The notes: a model not told the origin generated them from the sequence alone. DNA of 64,000 nucleotides from Janthinobacterium sp. 17J80-10 (GCF_004114795.1 NZ_CP035311.1:1178001-1242000), one strand, 5' to 3'. Counted from the first letter of the stretch, positions 55,244 to 63,943 are shown. Numbers and translations are program-made.

Positions 55244-56141
55244 CGAACCTGCCCGCGCGGCTTTGCGTCACGGCGCACGTGACGTATGCTAGCCTGCCTT
55301 CGGCCAGCGGCTTTGCGAGGATCTTGTAGGTGTCGATATCGATGCCATGGCGGGCGGGCAGGGCGATCCTGCTACGGCGGCCAGGCAGTGAGCCAATGTA
55401 CGACCAGCAGTCGATAACGTGAACCTGGCGCCACTTTCCCTCTTGCTCGATGATGCCGATCGGCCCGCCATGCGGCCATACTGCGGCTTGCAGTGCTGTC
55501 AGCGCCAGGCGCAGGCGTTGCGCGTGCGCCTGCCCGGTTTCGCGGCCGATGCAGGCGCCCCGGCAACGGCCGATTTGGTGTGCAAAGCAGGCGCGGCCGT
55601 GGGTGGTCGATTCCAGCCCCAGCATCGCCGGGCATAGCTGTTCGCGCCGCACCAGCGCGTGCAGGGCTTGCTCCGCATCGCTGCGCGAGGCAAACAAGCC
55701 GTACAGGCCATCTGCCTGGCACGCATCGCATTCGTCCGCATCCACCACGCGCAGGCGGTGGCTGTCCTGCGGCAGGTATAGCGTGAACGAGGCACCGCTA
55801 AATTTAAGCAAGACATTGAAGGCAGGTTGATGGCGCTTGATCAGTTGCGACTCCAGCAGCAGGGCGCCGATCTCGCCCGCCGTCTGCATGAAATCAACCC
55901 GCCGGGTGGCTGCGAGCATCGTCATTTCTTCGGCTGCGCGCAGGTGCGCCTGCACGCGTGACCGGATATTGACGCTCTTGCCGATATAGATTGCGTCGCC
56001 CCGCTGGTTGCGGAAGAAATACACCCCAGGCCTGGCAGGCAAGGCTGCCAGGCTGGCGCCATCGATGTGCGCGGGGAAGTCGAAATTTTCTGGTGGCGGT
56101 GGCGGCAGGATCAAGCCGACCGATGTGACTCTTGGGCGCAT
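55191..56141 (-). CDS. GIY-YIG excinuclease Cho (UvrC homologue)
   Basis: A 316-residue nuclease similar to E. coli Cho, which makes the 3' incision in nucleotide excision repair. The GIY-YIG domain (about 35-115) shows ARPGVYFFRNQ, DAIYIGKSVNIRSRVQAHL and the Glu in ALLLESQLIKRHQP. A UvrC-like Cys-rich middle segment (CFAHQIGRCRGACIG) follows. No LexA box is clear upstream. The start MRPRVTS is chosen; a longer frame exists. Confidence 0.88.
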   Translation of the reverse strand: MRPRVTSVGLILPPPPPENFDFPAHIDGASLAALPARPGVYFFRNQRGDAIYIGKSVNIRSRVQAHLRAAEEMTMLAATRRVDFMQTAGEIGALLLESQLIKRHQPAFNVLLKFSGASFTLYLPQDSHRLRVVDADECDACQADGLYGLFASRSDAEQALHALVRREQLCPAMLGLESTTHGRACFAHQIGRCRGACIGRETGQAHAQRLRLALTALQAAVWPHGGPIGIIEQEGKWRQVHVIDCWSYIGSLPGRRSRIALPARHGIDIDTYKILAKPLAEGRLAYVTCAVTQSRAGRFATIPARISDLAALPSPQ

Positions 56142-56190
56142 GACAACAACTTCTGTCCGACTGTAATTATCAATCGCAAGTGATTGTGAC

Positions 56191-56224
56191 AACGTTCGGC
56201 GCAACCGGGATTGCGCCGAACGTT
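56191..56224. repeat. Perfect 14-bp inverted repeat
   Basis: AACGTTCGGCGCAA (56191-56204) and TTGCGCCGAACGTT (56211-56224) around CCGGGA. It lies 50 bases upstream of the Cho-type gene and 70 bases past the end of the PHA depolymerase gene, so it may be an operator for the first or a terminator for the second. Confidence 0.7.
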
Positions 56225-56296
56225 CAACCTCACCTAGATTGTTTTTTGCAGGAAAAGTTTCATATCGCCCGAGATCGCTATGCCTGCCAAGCCGAG

Positions 56297-57502
56297 TCAG
56301 GCACGGCGTTGCAGTGTAAAGAATCGCACCATTTCCTTTGCGGCGTTCGGCCCCTGGGGATCGGTGTACGAACCCTGCCTGCTGCCGCCTGACCAGGCAT
56401 GGCCGGCCCCGTGAACCACCCAGTGTTCGGCAACCGGATTGCCCTTGTCATCGACCTGGATCGACCTGGTAAAGCTGCGGCCATTGGGCACTTGCCCTTT
56501 TTCCACCTTGATGCCCGGTTCTGTCGTTCCGACAGGCGCAGTGGTGCCGTCCGCCGCGCATTGGGCAAGCGCCTGTTCACCGTTGGAAGGGTTGACCGTA
56601 TGGTCGCGGTCGCCATGAAAAACAATCACCGGCATGCCTTTCCCGGAAGCTGGTGCGGACTTGCGGCGGCCTGGCGATGCGCCGCGCATGGCCGCAAATG
56701 CGGAGGGCAGATCATGCGCAGCGCCTGCCGGCAAGCCGGAGTGGATGCCGACGGCCGCATACAATTCCGGATAGCTGTCCGCCATGATTGCCGCCATTGC
56801 GCCGCCGGCAGATAGTCCGGCGATATACACGCGCCTGCCATCGACCTTGTAATCCGCCAGGATTTTTCGGGTGATATCGGCAATGATCGAAGGTTCGCCG
56901 CGGTCGCGTTGCTGCTCGCCGGCCTTGAACCAGTTCCAGCAGTTCGACATGTTGGCGCCCTGGACCTGGCCGGGATAGACGACCAGGCAATTATTTTCTT
57001 CGGCGACCTGGTTCATGCGGGTGCCGGCAGCAAAGTCATCGGGATTCTGCTTGCAGCCATGCAGCATGACGATGAGCGGCACCTCTTCCTGCCCGGTATA
57101 GCCGCTGGGGATGTACAGCTTGTAGCTGCGGGTGCCTGCACTATTGCTGCAGGAACCAGCCAGGAACTGTCCGGGCGCCCGGTCGAAGACCACGTCCTCG
57201 ACCGGCTGTGCTGCGGATTTTCCGGCCCATTTTCCGCCTGCCAGATTGCGCAGTCGCGACAGGATATCGGCGCCCTGTGGCACCGCACCGGATTTTTCTT
57301 CTGGCGCGGGATTGATGTCGTGCAGCGGCGTGCCAGGAGCCCGCATCGGCGGCGCGTTCCAGTCGAAATGCGGCATGCCGCCGGACAGGCCAGCGCCTTG
57401 CAGGGCGCGCTGGATGGCGGCGGTGGCCGCCATGGGGCCCTGCGACTGCAATAGTTGGGTTGCTTCGCGCATTGTCGCGAACATGGTGTCGTTTAATCTC
57501 AT
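56297..57502 (-). CDS. Poly(3-hydroxyalkanoate) depolymerase family esterase
   Basis: A 401-residue protein of the short-chain PHA depolymerase/LpqC esterase family. After a 115-residue N-terminal region without signal peptide comes the catalytic domain: PLIVMLHGCKQNPDDFA (oxyanion), CWNWF, the nucleophile GLSAGGAM, the Asp in VFHGDRDHTVNPSN and the His in GAGHAWSGG. Lack of an export signal suggests an intracellular enzyme. It is 24 bases after a ribbon-helix-helix regulator gene. Confidence 0.87.
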   Translation of the reverse strand: MRLNDTMFATMREATQLLQSQGPMAATAAIQRALQGAGLSGGMPHFDWNAPPMRAPGTPLHDINPAPEEKSGAVPQGADILSRLRNLAGGKWAGKSAAQPVEDVVFDRAPGQFLAGSCSNSAGTRSYKLYIPSGYTGQEEVPLIVMLHGCKQNPDDFAAGTRMNQVAEENNCLVVYPGQVQGANMSNCWNWFKAGEQQRDRGEPSIIADITRKILADYKVDGRRVYIAGLSAGGAMAAIMADSYPELYAAVGIHSGLPAGAAHDLPSAFAAMRGASPGRRKSAPASGKGMPVIVFHGDRDHTVNPSNGEQALAQCAADGTTAPVGTTEPGIKVEKGQVPNGRSFTRSIQVDDKGNPVAEHWVVHGAGHAWSGGSRQGSYTDPQGPNAAKEMVRFFTLQRRA

Positions 57503-57526
57503 GACTTTCTTTCAAATCTGAAGCGG

Positions 57527-57940
57527 TTAATGAATCCGTCCGGCCAGGGCGGCCTTGACGGCTGGGCTGGCGTGCAAGGCACCCAGCACCGTGATGGAAT
57601 CGATCGTGGCCAACGCCAGGTCAGGTGTGACATCAGAGGCAATGGTGGCCAGTCCCAATACTTGTATTTGCAACTTGTGTCCTGCATCGCGCGCGCTTTC
57701 CAGGTCGGCGCGGGAATAGTGTTGAAGGCCCAGCACCAGGCTCTTGCGTGCCACGGTTTGCCTGACCACTTCTGCATGCGTGTGCAACTGGTTGCGGATG
57801 GCGGTGCGGATCAAGTCAGTGCGGTTGGAGTAAAAACCCTCCTGTACCAGCAGGTCGATTTGCCCGAGATCGATCAGGCCGAGATTGATGGTGATTTTTT
57901 CACTGTCTACCGTCTTGAGATTTTTTTCTTGAGCAATCAT
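57527..57940 (-). CDS. Ribbon-helix-helix transcriptional regulator (CopG-like)
   Basis: A 137-residue protein starting MIAQEKNLKT, chosen because AAGGA lies 8 bases ahead. The DNA-binding ribbon-helix-helix occupies about residues 12-50 (EKITINLGLIDLGQID, FYSNRTDLIRTAIRNQL). A C-terminal domain of about 85 residues may sense a ligand. It precedes the PHA depolymerase gene and faces a phased repeat operator, suggesting self-regulation of the operon. Confidence 0.85.
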   Translation of the reverse strand: MIAQEKNLKTVDSEKITINLGLIDLGQIDLLVQEGFYSNRTDLIRTAIRNQLHTHAEVVRQTVARKSLVLGLQHYSRADLESARDAGHKLQIQVLGLATIASDVTPDLALATIDSITVLGALHASPAVKAALAGRIH

Positions 57941-57971
57941 TTGTGTTGTCCTTGTCATCATCGACGGCTAA

Positions 57972-58015
57972 ATACCATCTACCAACCATCCTCACACCAT
58001 CTGCATGGATGGTAT
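57972..58015. promoter_or_regulatory. Phased repeat operator upstream of the regulator/depolymerase operon
   Basis: ACCATC occurs at 57974, 57985 and 57996, exactly 11 bases apart, one helical turn each, and is followed by the inverted copy GATGGT at 58008-58013. The outer ends extend to the dyad ATACCATC/GATGGTAT. Such arrays are typical of ribbon-helix-helix dimers stacked along DNA. The next 255 bases up to 58270 hold no gene. Confidence 0.65.
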
Positions 58016-58270
58016 GACTGGGGTCCGGTAAGTTAGTTCCCAGGGGTTTGTAAAGGCAATGCGCAAATGCATGTGGCAAGACGGCTGGCACGTGTCGCCG
58101 GCATATCTGGCCTTGTTGGTCAGCGCTCTTGGAATTTCAGCAAGATAGATGCCATTTACTGGCGGGGAGAGACGCAAAATGCGTGAGAACTAAGCCGATG
58201 AGGGTGGGTCGAATTCAAAACCTTGCCACTTGTGCAAGAGCGACAGTGGTTTTCAACGGAAGGAATTCGC

Positions 58271-58864
58271 ATGAATGCATTTACCAGCAAACTATCGCCG
58301 TCCATTACCGGCATGATCCGCCTGGACCATACCCATGTTCTGGCCAATTTTCATAAATACGATCCCAACGCCAGTGCGAATTCCCGGCAGGCGCTGGTGG
58401 ACATGGTGTGCCTGGCGCTTGAAATCCACACACAACTCGAGGAAGAGATTTTTTACCCGGCCATGCAGGAAGTGGCGAGCGGCAATGAGGTATTAAACAA
58501 GAGCGTGCCGGAACACGACGAGGTCCGCAACCTGATTGGGCAGTTGCGGAGCATGGCGCCGGACGACGCGTCCTACACCAGCACATTCATGCAATTGATG
58601 CGCAGCGTCATTCACCATGTCGCCGACGAAGAAACCGTGCTGCTGCCGGAAGCCGAACGGCTGCTTGCCGACCGATTGAGTGAACTCGGTGCAGCGATGA
58701 CCAAGCGCCGGCTGCAACTCGCGGCGCCGCATGCCGGGGAGCTGGCGCTGGACACGGTGCGCACGATGCCGGCGAGCTCGATGCTGCTGGCGGCCGGAGC
58801 GTTGCTCGCAGGGGGCTATCTGGTCAAAAGGTCGCGCGGACGGCATGTCCGCCCCACTCTCTAG
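58271..58864 (+). CDS. Hemerythrin-domain protein with C-terminal membrane segment
   Basis: A 197-residue protein starting MNAFTSKLSP with AAGGA ahead of it. Di-iron ligands are visible in LDHTHVLANFHKY, EIHTQLEEEIFYPAM, PEHDEVRNLI and HHVADEETVLLPEAE. After about residue 165 comes a hydrophobic stretch (SSMLLAAGALLAGGYLV) and a basic tail, so the domain is probably anchored at the inner membrane. The role could be oxygen or nitric-oxide related; it is not shown by context. Confidence 0.87.
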   Translation: MNAFTSKLSPSITGMIRLDHTHVLANFHKYDPNASANSRQALVDMVCLALEIHTQLEEEIFYPAMQEVASGNEVLNKSVPEHDEVRNLIGQLRSMAPDDASYTSTFMQLMRSVIHHVADEETVLLPEAERLLADRLSELGAAMTKRRLQLAAPHAGELALDTVRTMPASSMLLAAGALLAGGYLVKRSRGRHVRPTL

Positions 58865-58880
58865 GGAACGGCTGCCTTAA

Positions 58881-59243
58881 TCAGACAGTTCTGCCATCGA
58901 TATCCGCAAGGGTTTCACGGCCACGCTGGGTAAGTTCCAGCGTGCCAGCGGCATTGCGCGCAACATGCCCCTTCTTTTCCAGGAAAAGCAGCACACCGGG
59001 GTCGAGTTTGGCTGCGGGATTGCCGGCAACGAGATGCAAGCCATCCACGCAATTTTTCACGAATAAGGTTTGCCGGCCTTTTTCAGTCAAGGCCAGCTTG
59101 CCTGACTTTTCATGGGCAATGAACTTCAGGCCGGACAGTCTCTTGGTGTTTCTTGCCACGCAAGCGCTCGGCCTGGCGCCTTTGGGCAAGGCCAGAATTT
59201 CCGTCAGGGCCGCGTATTCGTCGATACTTAACACATCATTCAT
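58881..59243 (-). CDS. Protein with duplicated winged-helix-like repeats
   Basis: A 120-residue protein I do not recognise. Two similar halves end in KSGKLALTEKGRQTL and AAGTLELTQRGRETL, each like the wing and last helix of a winged-helix domain. An AGGAAA ribosome site lies ahead of the ATG. It converges on the hemerythrin gene and follows the pseudouridine-synthase-like gene's leftward neighbourhood, 16 bases apart. Confidence 0.65.
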   Translation of the reverse strand: MNDVLSIDEYAALTEILALPKGARPSACVARNTKRLSGLKFIAHEKSGKLALTEKGRQTLFVKNCVDGLHLVAGNPAAKLDPGVLLFLEKKGHVARNAAGTLELTQRGRETLADIDGRTV

Positions 59244-59259
59244 TCAATTTCCTGCTCGT

Positions 59260-59976
59260 CTAGAACCGTTCATATTCCTGCACATAACGCCATTGTCCCA
59301 CCTTTAGGCCGGCCATAGGCAAACGCCCCAGGCGAATGCGCCGCACAGCGACCGGCTTCAAGCCGATACTGGCGCAGGCGAAGGCAATCAGGCCTGGCGG
59401 CGGCGCCTTGACGGCAAAGCGCAGGCGCGATTCGTTTTGCCAGCTGACCTTCATGGGCGGCAGCACTTTTCCCTGGAAAGTCAGGCTGCGGTTCAGCCGT
59501 GCCAGGCTGTCGGGCGGCGGATTGCCGGTGACGTCAACAATGATTTCATGCTCGATGCGCAGGGCATCTTCGGTCAGTTTGCGCTTCACGCGCCAATCCT
59601 GGGTCAATACCAGCAAGCCGCTGGCATCGGCTTCCAGCGGCGCGGGCAGCGCCAAGTCGGCCTGGTGGCGCCTGAGCAAACGTATCCCGGAACGGTCATC
59701 CTCACTGCGGTTTTCCGGGATGATCAGTTGCATTGCAACTTCGGGGGCGATGCCAGGCGGCTTATGCAGCACTATCGTGACGGGTTGCACGGGCGCCGCA
59801 ACGGCGCCCGGCAACAATTGCAATTGCGCCTGCGGTGCAACCCGAAAACCGGGTTCTTCAATGACACTACCGTCGACCGTGACCCACCCACCCTCGATGT
59901 AGTTGGCGGCTTCGGTTCGAGAGCAATGGAAATTTTCGGCAACCCGTTTGGCAAGGCGAACGGTGTCTTCTGTCAT
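59260..59976 (-). CDS. S4-domain pseudouridine-synthase-like protein (RluF type) with altered active site
   Basis: A 238-residue protein. An N-terminal S4 RNA-binding domain (about 1-65; RVAENFHCSRTEAANYIEGG) precedes a RluB/E/F-like synthase domain with VLHKPPG and a VAVRRIRLGRLPM end. The active-site segment that normally reads GRLDxDSxGLL is APLEADASGLLVL here: Arg and the catalytic Asp are replaced by Pro and Glu. It may have lost isomerase activity or bind RNA only. No frameshift is needed to explain this. Confidence 0.82.
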   Translation of the reverse strand: MTEDTVRLAKRVAENFHCSRTEAANYIEGGWVTVDGSVIEEPGFRVAPQAQLQLLPGAVAAPVQPVTIVLHKPPGIAPEVAMQLIIPENRSEDDRSGIRLLRRHQADLALPAPLEADASGLLVLTQDWRVKRKLTEDALRIEHEIIVDVTGNPPPDSLARLNRSLTFQGKVLPPMKVSWQNESRLRFAVKAPPPGLIAFACASIGLKPVAVRRIRLGRLPMAGLKVGQWRYVQEYERF

Positions 59977-60040
59977 GGCTTTGCCTGGTGAAGGAGAAAG
60001 CCAGCATTGTAGCCCGGGTCGGGCAAAGGAATACTGCAGC

Positions 60041-60064
60041 TGGCAGCGGCCGTGGCCGCTGCCA
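60041..60064 (-). terminator. Strong hairpin after the first lipoprotein gene
   Basis: TGGCAGCGGCC and GGCCGCTGCCA (60041-60051 and 60054-60064) form a perfect stem 10 bases past the leftward stop at 60074. No clear T-run. Confidence 0.55.
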
Positions 60065-60073
60065 GGCCATCGA

Positions 60074-60664
60074 TTACTTGCGCAACTCAGGCGTTTCGGC
60101 CAGTGCCTGCTGCATTTTCAACAAGGCATCCTGGCTGGCGCGCTTTGCGCTCAGAGAAAAATCCGCCTTGAATTCATCAAACTCGGCATTGCCGGCGCCA
60201 GAGACTTTTTTGGAGACGATGGTGTTGCCTGCGGCGTCGGTCACATTGCAGGTCAGGTCAACGCTGAATTTGGTTGGCGGCCAGGTAAATGGGCTGGGCG
60301 ACGACGAGTCCGTCAGCAGTTGCGGCGTAATGACGTAGGCAACGTTGTTCTTGCTGATAGCGTCGGCATCGTTGGGCGCCTTAAGCTTGGTCACATTGCC
60401 GAAAACATTGGTGAGCATTTTATAAAAAGCCGTCTCGATGTCACGGTAAGGCTGGTAAGTCACTTTGTCGCCGCCACCGCCGGGCGTCGTGACCTCGCGG
60501 GTGCGCAAATCTTCGGCAATGTAGTACGCAACATTTTTCTTGATCGGCTGGGTGGAAGGCGCAGCTTCGATTTTCGCAACGTCCGGGCTGATGGTGATGG
60601 GGTGGGCGCATCCGACGAGTGCGGCAACCGCAACAATGGAAGAAAGAAGAGTGGCAATTCGCAT
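60074..60664 (-). CDS. Lipoprotein, unknown function
   Basis: A 196-residue envelope protein with lipobox AALVGC (Cys about residue 19). The mature part (VAYYIAEDLRTREVTTPGG, YKMLTNVFGNVTKL, YVITPQLLTDSSSPSPFTW) has the mixed alpha/beta character of YajG- or LptE-like lipoproteins, but I cannot assign a family. It follows another lipoprotein gene by 31 bases on the same strand. Confidence 0.75.
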   Translation of the reverse strand: MRIATLLSSIVAVAALVGCAHPITISPDVAKIEAAPSTQPIKKNVAYYIAEDLRTREVTTPGGGGDKVTYQPYRDIETAFYKMLTNVFGNVTKLKAPNDADAISKNNVAYVITPQLLTDSSSPSPFTWPPTKFSVDLTCNVTDAAGNTIVSKKVSGAGNAEFDEFKADFSLSAKRASQDALLKMQQALAETPELRK

Positions 60665-60695
60665 AGGGTTTTCCTGTAGTTGATTTTAGTTGGTG

Positions 60696-61259
60696 TTATT
60701 TCAGTGCTTCGATGAAGGCTTTATCGGCATACAGCTGGCTTAGCAGCTTTTGCACGGCCACTGGATACTCCTGAACGGCCTTGGGAATGGCAACTGCGCC
60801 GGCGAAAGAAGAGGGGAATTCATGCTTGACCGATTTGACTTGATCGTATTTCACCTGGCCACCGCGCGTCATGATGAAGCGCGCTTCAATTTCTGCCCAG
60901 CCGAGGGAAATGCCGGTGGCGTCGATATCGTTCTTCAGTACCGTGCCGGAAATTTCAACGCTGCTATCGGCCGATAGTTTTTTCGCCATCGACAGCTCTT
61001 GCCTGAGCGCTTCAGCCAGATAGCTGGCGTAGGAACTACTGTAAGGAGACTCCAGCGTCGACCCGCGAAGGCTGATGGGATTGGCATAAGCCTTGTCCGA
61101 ACTGCCGGTAAATGCGCCAACCTTCGCCGTGAAGTTGCCAGTGTCGCGCAATGACTGGACGTTATCCAGCGACGCCGTGTATTGCGGCGCCACCATGGCA
61201 CAGCCAGTACTGAATATGGCCGTGGCAAGCACCGCCGACATAGTAGCGAAACGAAACAT
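60696..61259 (-). CDS. Lipoprotein, unknown function
   Basis: A 187-residue protein starting MFRFATMSAVL at 61259, with AGGGGG ahead, and lipobox FSTGC (Cys about residue 18). The body (LAEALRQELSMAKKLSADSS, TRGGQVKYDQVKSVKHEF) is typical of small lipoproteins that bind at the outer membrane. It probably forms a two-gene operon with the next lipoprotein; both may belong to one assembly. Confidence 0.75.
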   Translation of the reverse strand: MFRFATMSAVLATAIFSTGCAMVAPQYTASLDNVQSLRDTGNFTAKVGAFTGSSDKAYANPISLRGSTLESPYSSSYASYLAEALRQELSMAKKLSADSSVEISGTVLKNDIDATGISLGWAEIEARFIMTRGGQVKYDQVKSVKHEFPSSFAGAVAIPKAVQEYPVAVQKLLSQLYADKAFIEALK

Positions 61260-61510
61260 CAATGCCCCCTGGGTAAAAATTTTTTGTTGTAAGGAAATTA
61301 TTAGCGACGAATTTATCATTAGTTCAACGCTCTTTGGAATCCCATATTCATGGGATTGTTGTTTTATTGTCTTCCCCTGCCTACGTCCGTTCGGATTGAA
61401 CTAACGCAATAGATTCCGGTCTACAACCACGCCATATATTTCCACGTGGAAATGATCTTTACCTTGTTAATTGCTGTCCAATCCCGGCCATGGATTGGAG
61501 GAAAGCCAAA

Positions 61511-63943
61511 ATGCCAACACTTCCCCAAATGACGCGATTAAGCGTGCCCCTGTTCCTGACCGTAACGCTGGCTGCATGCGGAGGCGGATCAGCAGATTCG
61601 ACCGCTGACGAGACTGGCACAAATCTTCCGACCCAAACCCTGGCGAGCATGCGCACCTCGGAAAACAGCAACAATGGTCGCTGGATTCGTCCAACGCGCA
61701 CGACTACCACGTTAGCGCCGACGACTTCGACCACGTCGACCAGCGCGCCTGCGACAACGACGTCGTCGCAGGCATTTACGACCACGACCAGTGCTGCCAC
61801 CACGACGACCCGGCTGGCGACCACGACGACCCTGGCGCCGCTGCCGACCACGTCAACCCTGGCTGCGACCACCACTACCACCCGAGCGGCGACGACAACC
61901 ACCACTGCTACCACGACCACGACGACCATCCCGGTCGCCGGCAGCACGGTCACTGCCGTGACTGTCCAGAATCCGGGCACCACTGCACAGAGCAACGTGC
62001 CTGTGACCTTCGGCCACGTATTCGCCGTCGGCCATGTCGGATCCGGCGAGACCCTGACCGGCAAACTGGCCGATGGCAGCGCCTTGCCGCTGCAAGTCGA
62101 TGTCAAGGCGCGCCACGCCGATGGCTCGGTGCGCCACGCCATCATATCGGCCGTATTGCCGCAGCTGGCGGGTTCCCAGACCCAGACCATCAGCCTTGCC
62201 AAAACCGCATCGTCTGGGGCGTCGCCAGCGACATCGCCGACCACCCTGACCAATGCCGGTTTTACCGCCGGCGTGACTGTCACCATCGGCGGCACGACCT
62301 ACAGCGCATCGGCCAGCGATCTGCTCAAGAGCGGTACTGTCACGACCTGGCTGTCGGGTCCACTGGTCAATGAATGGCTGGTTTCGGCGCCTTTGAAGAC
62401 GGCAGGCGGCGTAGCGCATCCGCACCTGAGCGCGCGCTTCGCGATTCGCTCCTACGCCGGCCAGAACAAGGCCAAGGTCGATGTGATTGTCGAGAATGGC
62501 TGGGCTTACGAGCCGGGTCCGCAAGACTTTACCTATGATGTGCAAGTGCAGGTCGGCGGCCAGGCTGTGTATTCGCAAAATGCGCTGACGCATTACCACC
62601 ACGCCCGCTGGCGCAAGTCGTTCTGGTGGGGAACTGCCCCGCAGACGCACGTCAAGCACAACACCGCTTATCTGATCGGCTCGCGCGCCGTGCCCAACTA
62701 TGACCAGAGCGTGACTGTGTCCCAGGCTGCCCTGGCAAATCTGAAAAGCAGTTTTGATGCGGCGCCGAACGGGCCGATGGGTAACGGCATTGCCACGGCC
62801 TATATGCCTACCACTGGAGGGCGACTTGAAATTGGCCTCAATCCAGGTTGGGGCGCCATGACGATCTTGAGCATGGACAAGCGCGCCAAGGACGTGACCC
62901 TGGCCATGGGCGACCTGTCGGGCAGTTGGCCGACGCATTATCGCGACAAGGTCACCGGCCGTCCCATCAGCCTGGTGGATTATCCGAATATGACGCTGTA
63001 TCCGGCTTCGGCAGATTCTTACAACGCGACGGCCAACCGGCAGGAAGCCATGCCGAATTGCGCAACGGTGTGCAACAACCCGAACGTGGTGGATGCGTCG
63101 CATCAGCCTGCGTTCAATTATCTTCCTTACCTGTTGACCGGGGAACATTATTATATGGAAGAGTTGCAGTTTTATTCGATGTGGAATGTCGGCGTCGGCA
63201 ATCCTGTTTATCGTAATTTCGGCAATGGCCTGGTGCATTCGGACCAGGTCAGGGGACAGGCCTGGAGCTTGCGCAACATTGCAGATGCAGCGTATATCCT
63301 GCCGGATGCCGATCCCATGAAAGCCCATTTTGCGAGCATTTTGAATGCCAACATTGCCTGGTATAACAGCACTTACACCAACAACGCGGGGGCGAATCCT
63401 TTTGGCGTCCTGACCAACGGTTATGCGTATTCCTACAATAGCGAAACGGGCATCGCACCCTGGCAGGATGACTTCTTCACCTCCGTGATTGGTCGTGCGG
63501 CAGAACGTGGATTTGCAGGTGCGCCGGCCTTGCTGGCCTGGAAAGCAAAGTTTCCGGCAGGGCGCATGACCGACCCCGGATACTGCTGGATCATGGGCCC
63601 CATTTACGCCTTTAATCTGCGGCCGACCAATGCCAGCCCGCTTTATACGACTTTTGGCCAGGCGTACAAGGCCAGCACCAGCGCGGCGCTGCAGGCAACA
63701 GCTTGCGGCAGTGCTGCCATGGCAAGTGTTTTGCAAACCGACACTGCAACGCCGATGGTGGCTGGCGCCATGGTTGGCTATCCGACCTCACCGACAGGTT
63801 TTCCCGCCAACATGCAGCCTGCACTCGCGTATGCAAAGGATTCCGGGATTGCGAACGCCGCCAATGCCTGGAACATCTTCAGCCAGCGCCAGATGAAGCC
63901 GGATTATTCGGTGGAACCGCAATTCGCCATCGTGCCGCGATAG
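61511..63943 (+). CDS. Threonine-rich lipoprotein with probable RIFT-barrel carbohydrate-active region
   Basis: An 810-residue surface or periplasmic protein. The start at 61511 is set by GGAGGA about 9 bases ahead. Lipobox LAACGGG (Cys about residue 22); then a threonine/alanine linker from about residue 60 to 140 rich in TTTT tracts. The following part begins VPVTFGHVFAVGHV and SALPLQVDVKARHADGSVRHA, which fits the N-terminal RIFT barrel of PcRGLX/YetA-like polysaccharide lyases. The rest is aromatic-rich (HYHHARWRKSFWWGT) with an alpha-barrel-like C-terminal half. Substrate unknown; no polysaccharide cluster is adjacent. Confidence 0.75.
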   Translation: MPTLPQMTRLSVPLFLTVTLAACGGGSADSTADETGTNLPTQTLASMRTSENSNNGRWIRPTRTTTTLAPTTSTTSTSAPATTTSSQAFTTTTSAATTTTRLATTTTLAPLPTTSTLAATTTTTRAATTTTTATTTTTTIPVAGSTVTAVTVQNPGTTAQSNVPVTFGHVFAVGHVGSGETLTGKLADGSALPLQVDVKARHADGSVRHAIISAVLPQLAGSQTQTISLAKTASSGASPATSPTTLTNAGFTAGVTVTIGGTTYSASASDLLKSGTVTTWLSGPLVNEWLVSAPLKTAGGVAHPHLSARFAIRSYAGQNKAKVDVIVENGWAYEPGPQDFTYDVQVQVGGQAVYSQNALTHYHHARWRKSFWWGTAPQTHVKHNTAYLIGSRAVPNYDQSVTVSQAALANLKSSFDAAPNGPMGNGIATAYMPTTGGRLEIGLNPGWGAMTILSMDKRAKDVTLAMGDLSGSWPTHYRDKVTGRPISLVDYPNMTLYPASADSYNATANRQEAMPNCATVCNNPNVVDASHQPAFNYLPYLLTGEHYYMEELQFYSMWNVGVGNPVYRNFGNGLVHSDQVRGQAWSLRNIADAAYILPDADPMKAHFASILNANIAWYNSTYTNNAGANPFGVLTNGYAYSYNSETGIAPWQDDFFTSVIGRAAERGFAGAPALLAWKAKFPAGRMTDPGYCWIMGPIYAFNLRPTNASPLYTTFGQAYKASTSAALQATACGSAAMASVLQTDTATPMVAGAMVGYPTSPTGFPANMQPALAYAKDSGIANAANAWNIFSQRQMKPDYSVEPQFAIVPR
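61690..61935 (+). repeat. Low-complexity Thr-coding tract
   Basis: Irregular runs of ACC, ACG and GCG codons encode a long Thr/Ala linker. The purine/pyrimidine-skewed, repetitive DNA could expand or contract by slippage in units of three. Confidence 0.7.

Noticed and set aside
61690..61935. CRISPR-like repetitive tract
   Set aside because: Repeats are irregular codons within a reading frame, with no spacers or cas genes.
61853..63736. 627-codon minus-strand open frame opposite the Thr-rich lipoprotein gene
   Set aside because: No signal, motif or ribosome site; its Val/Gly tail simply mirrors Thr codons.
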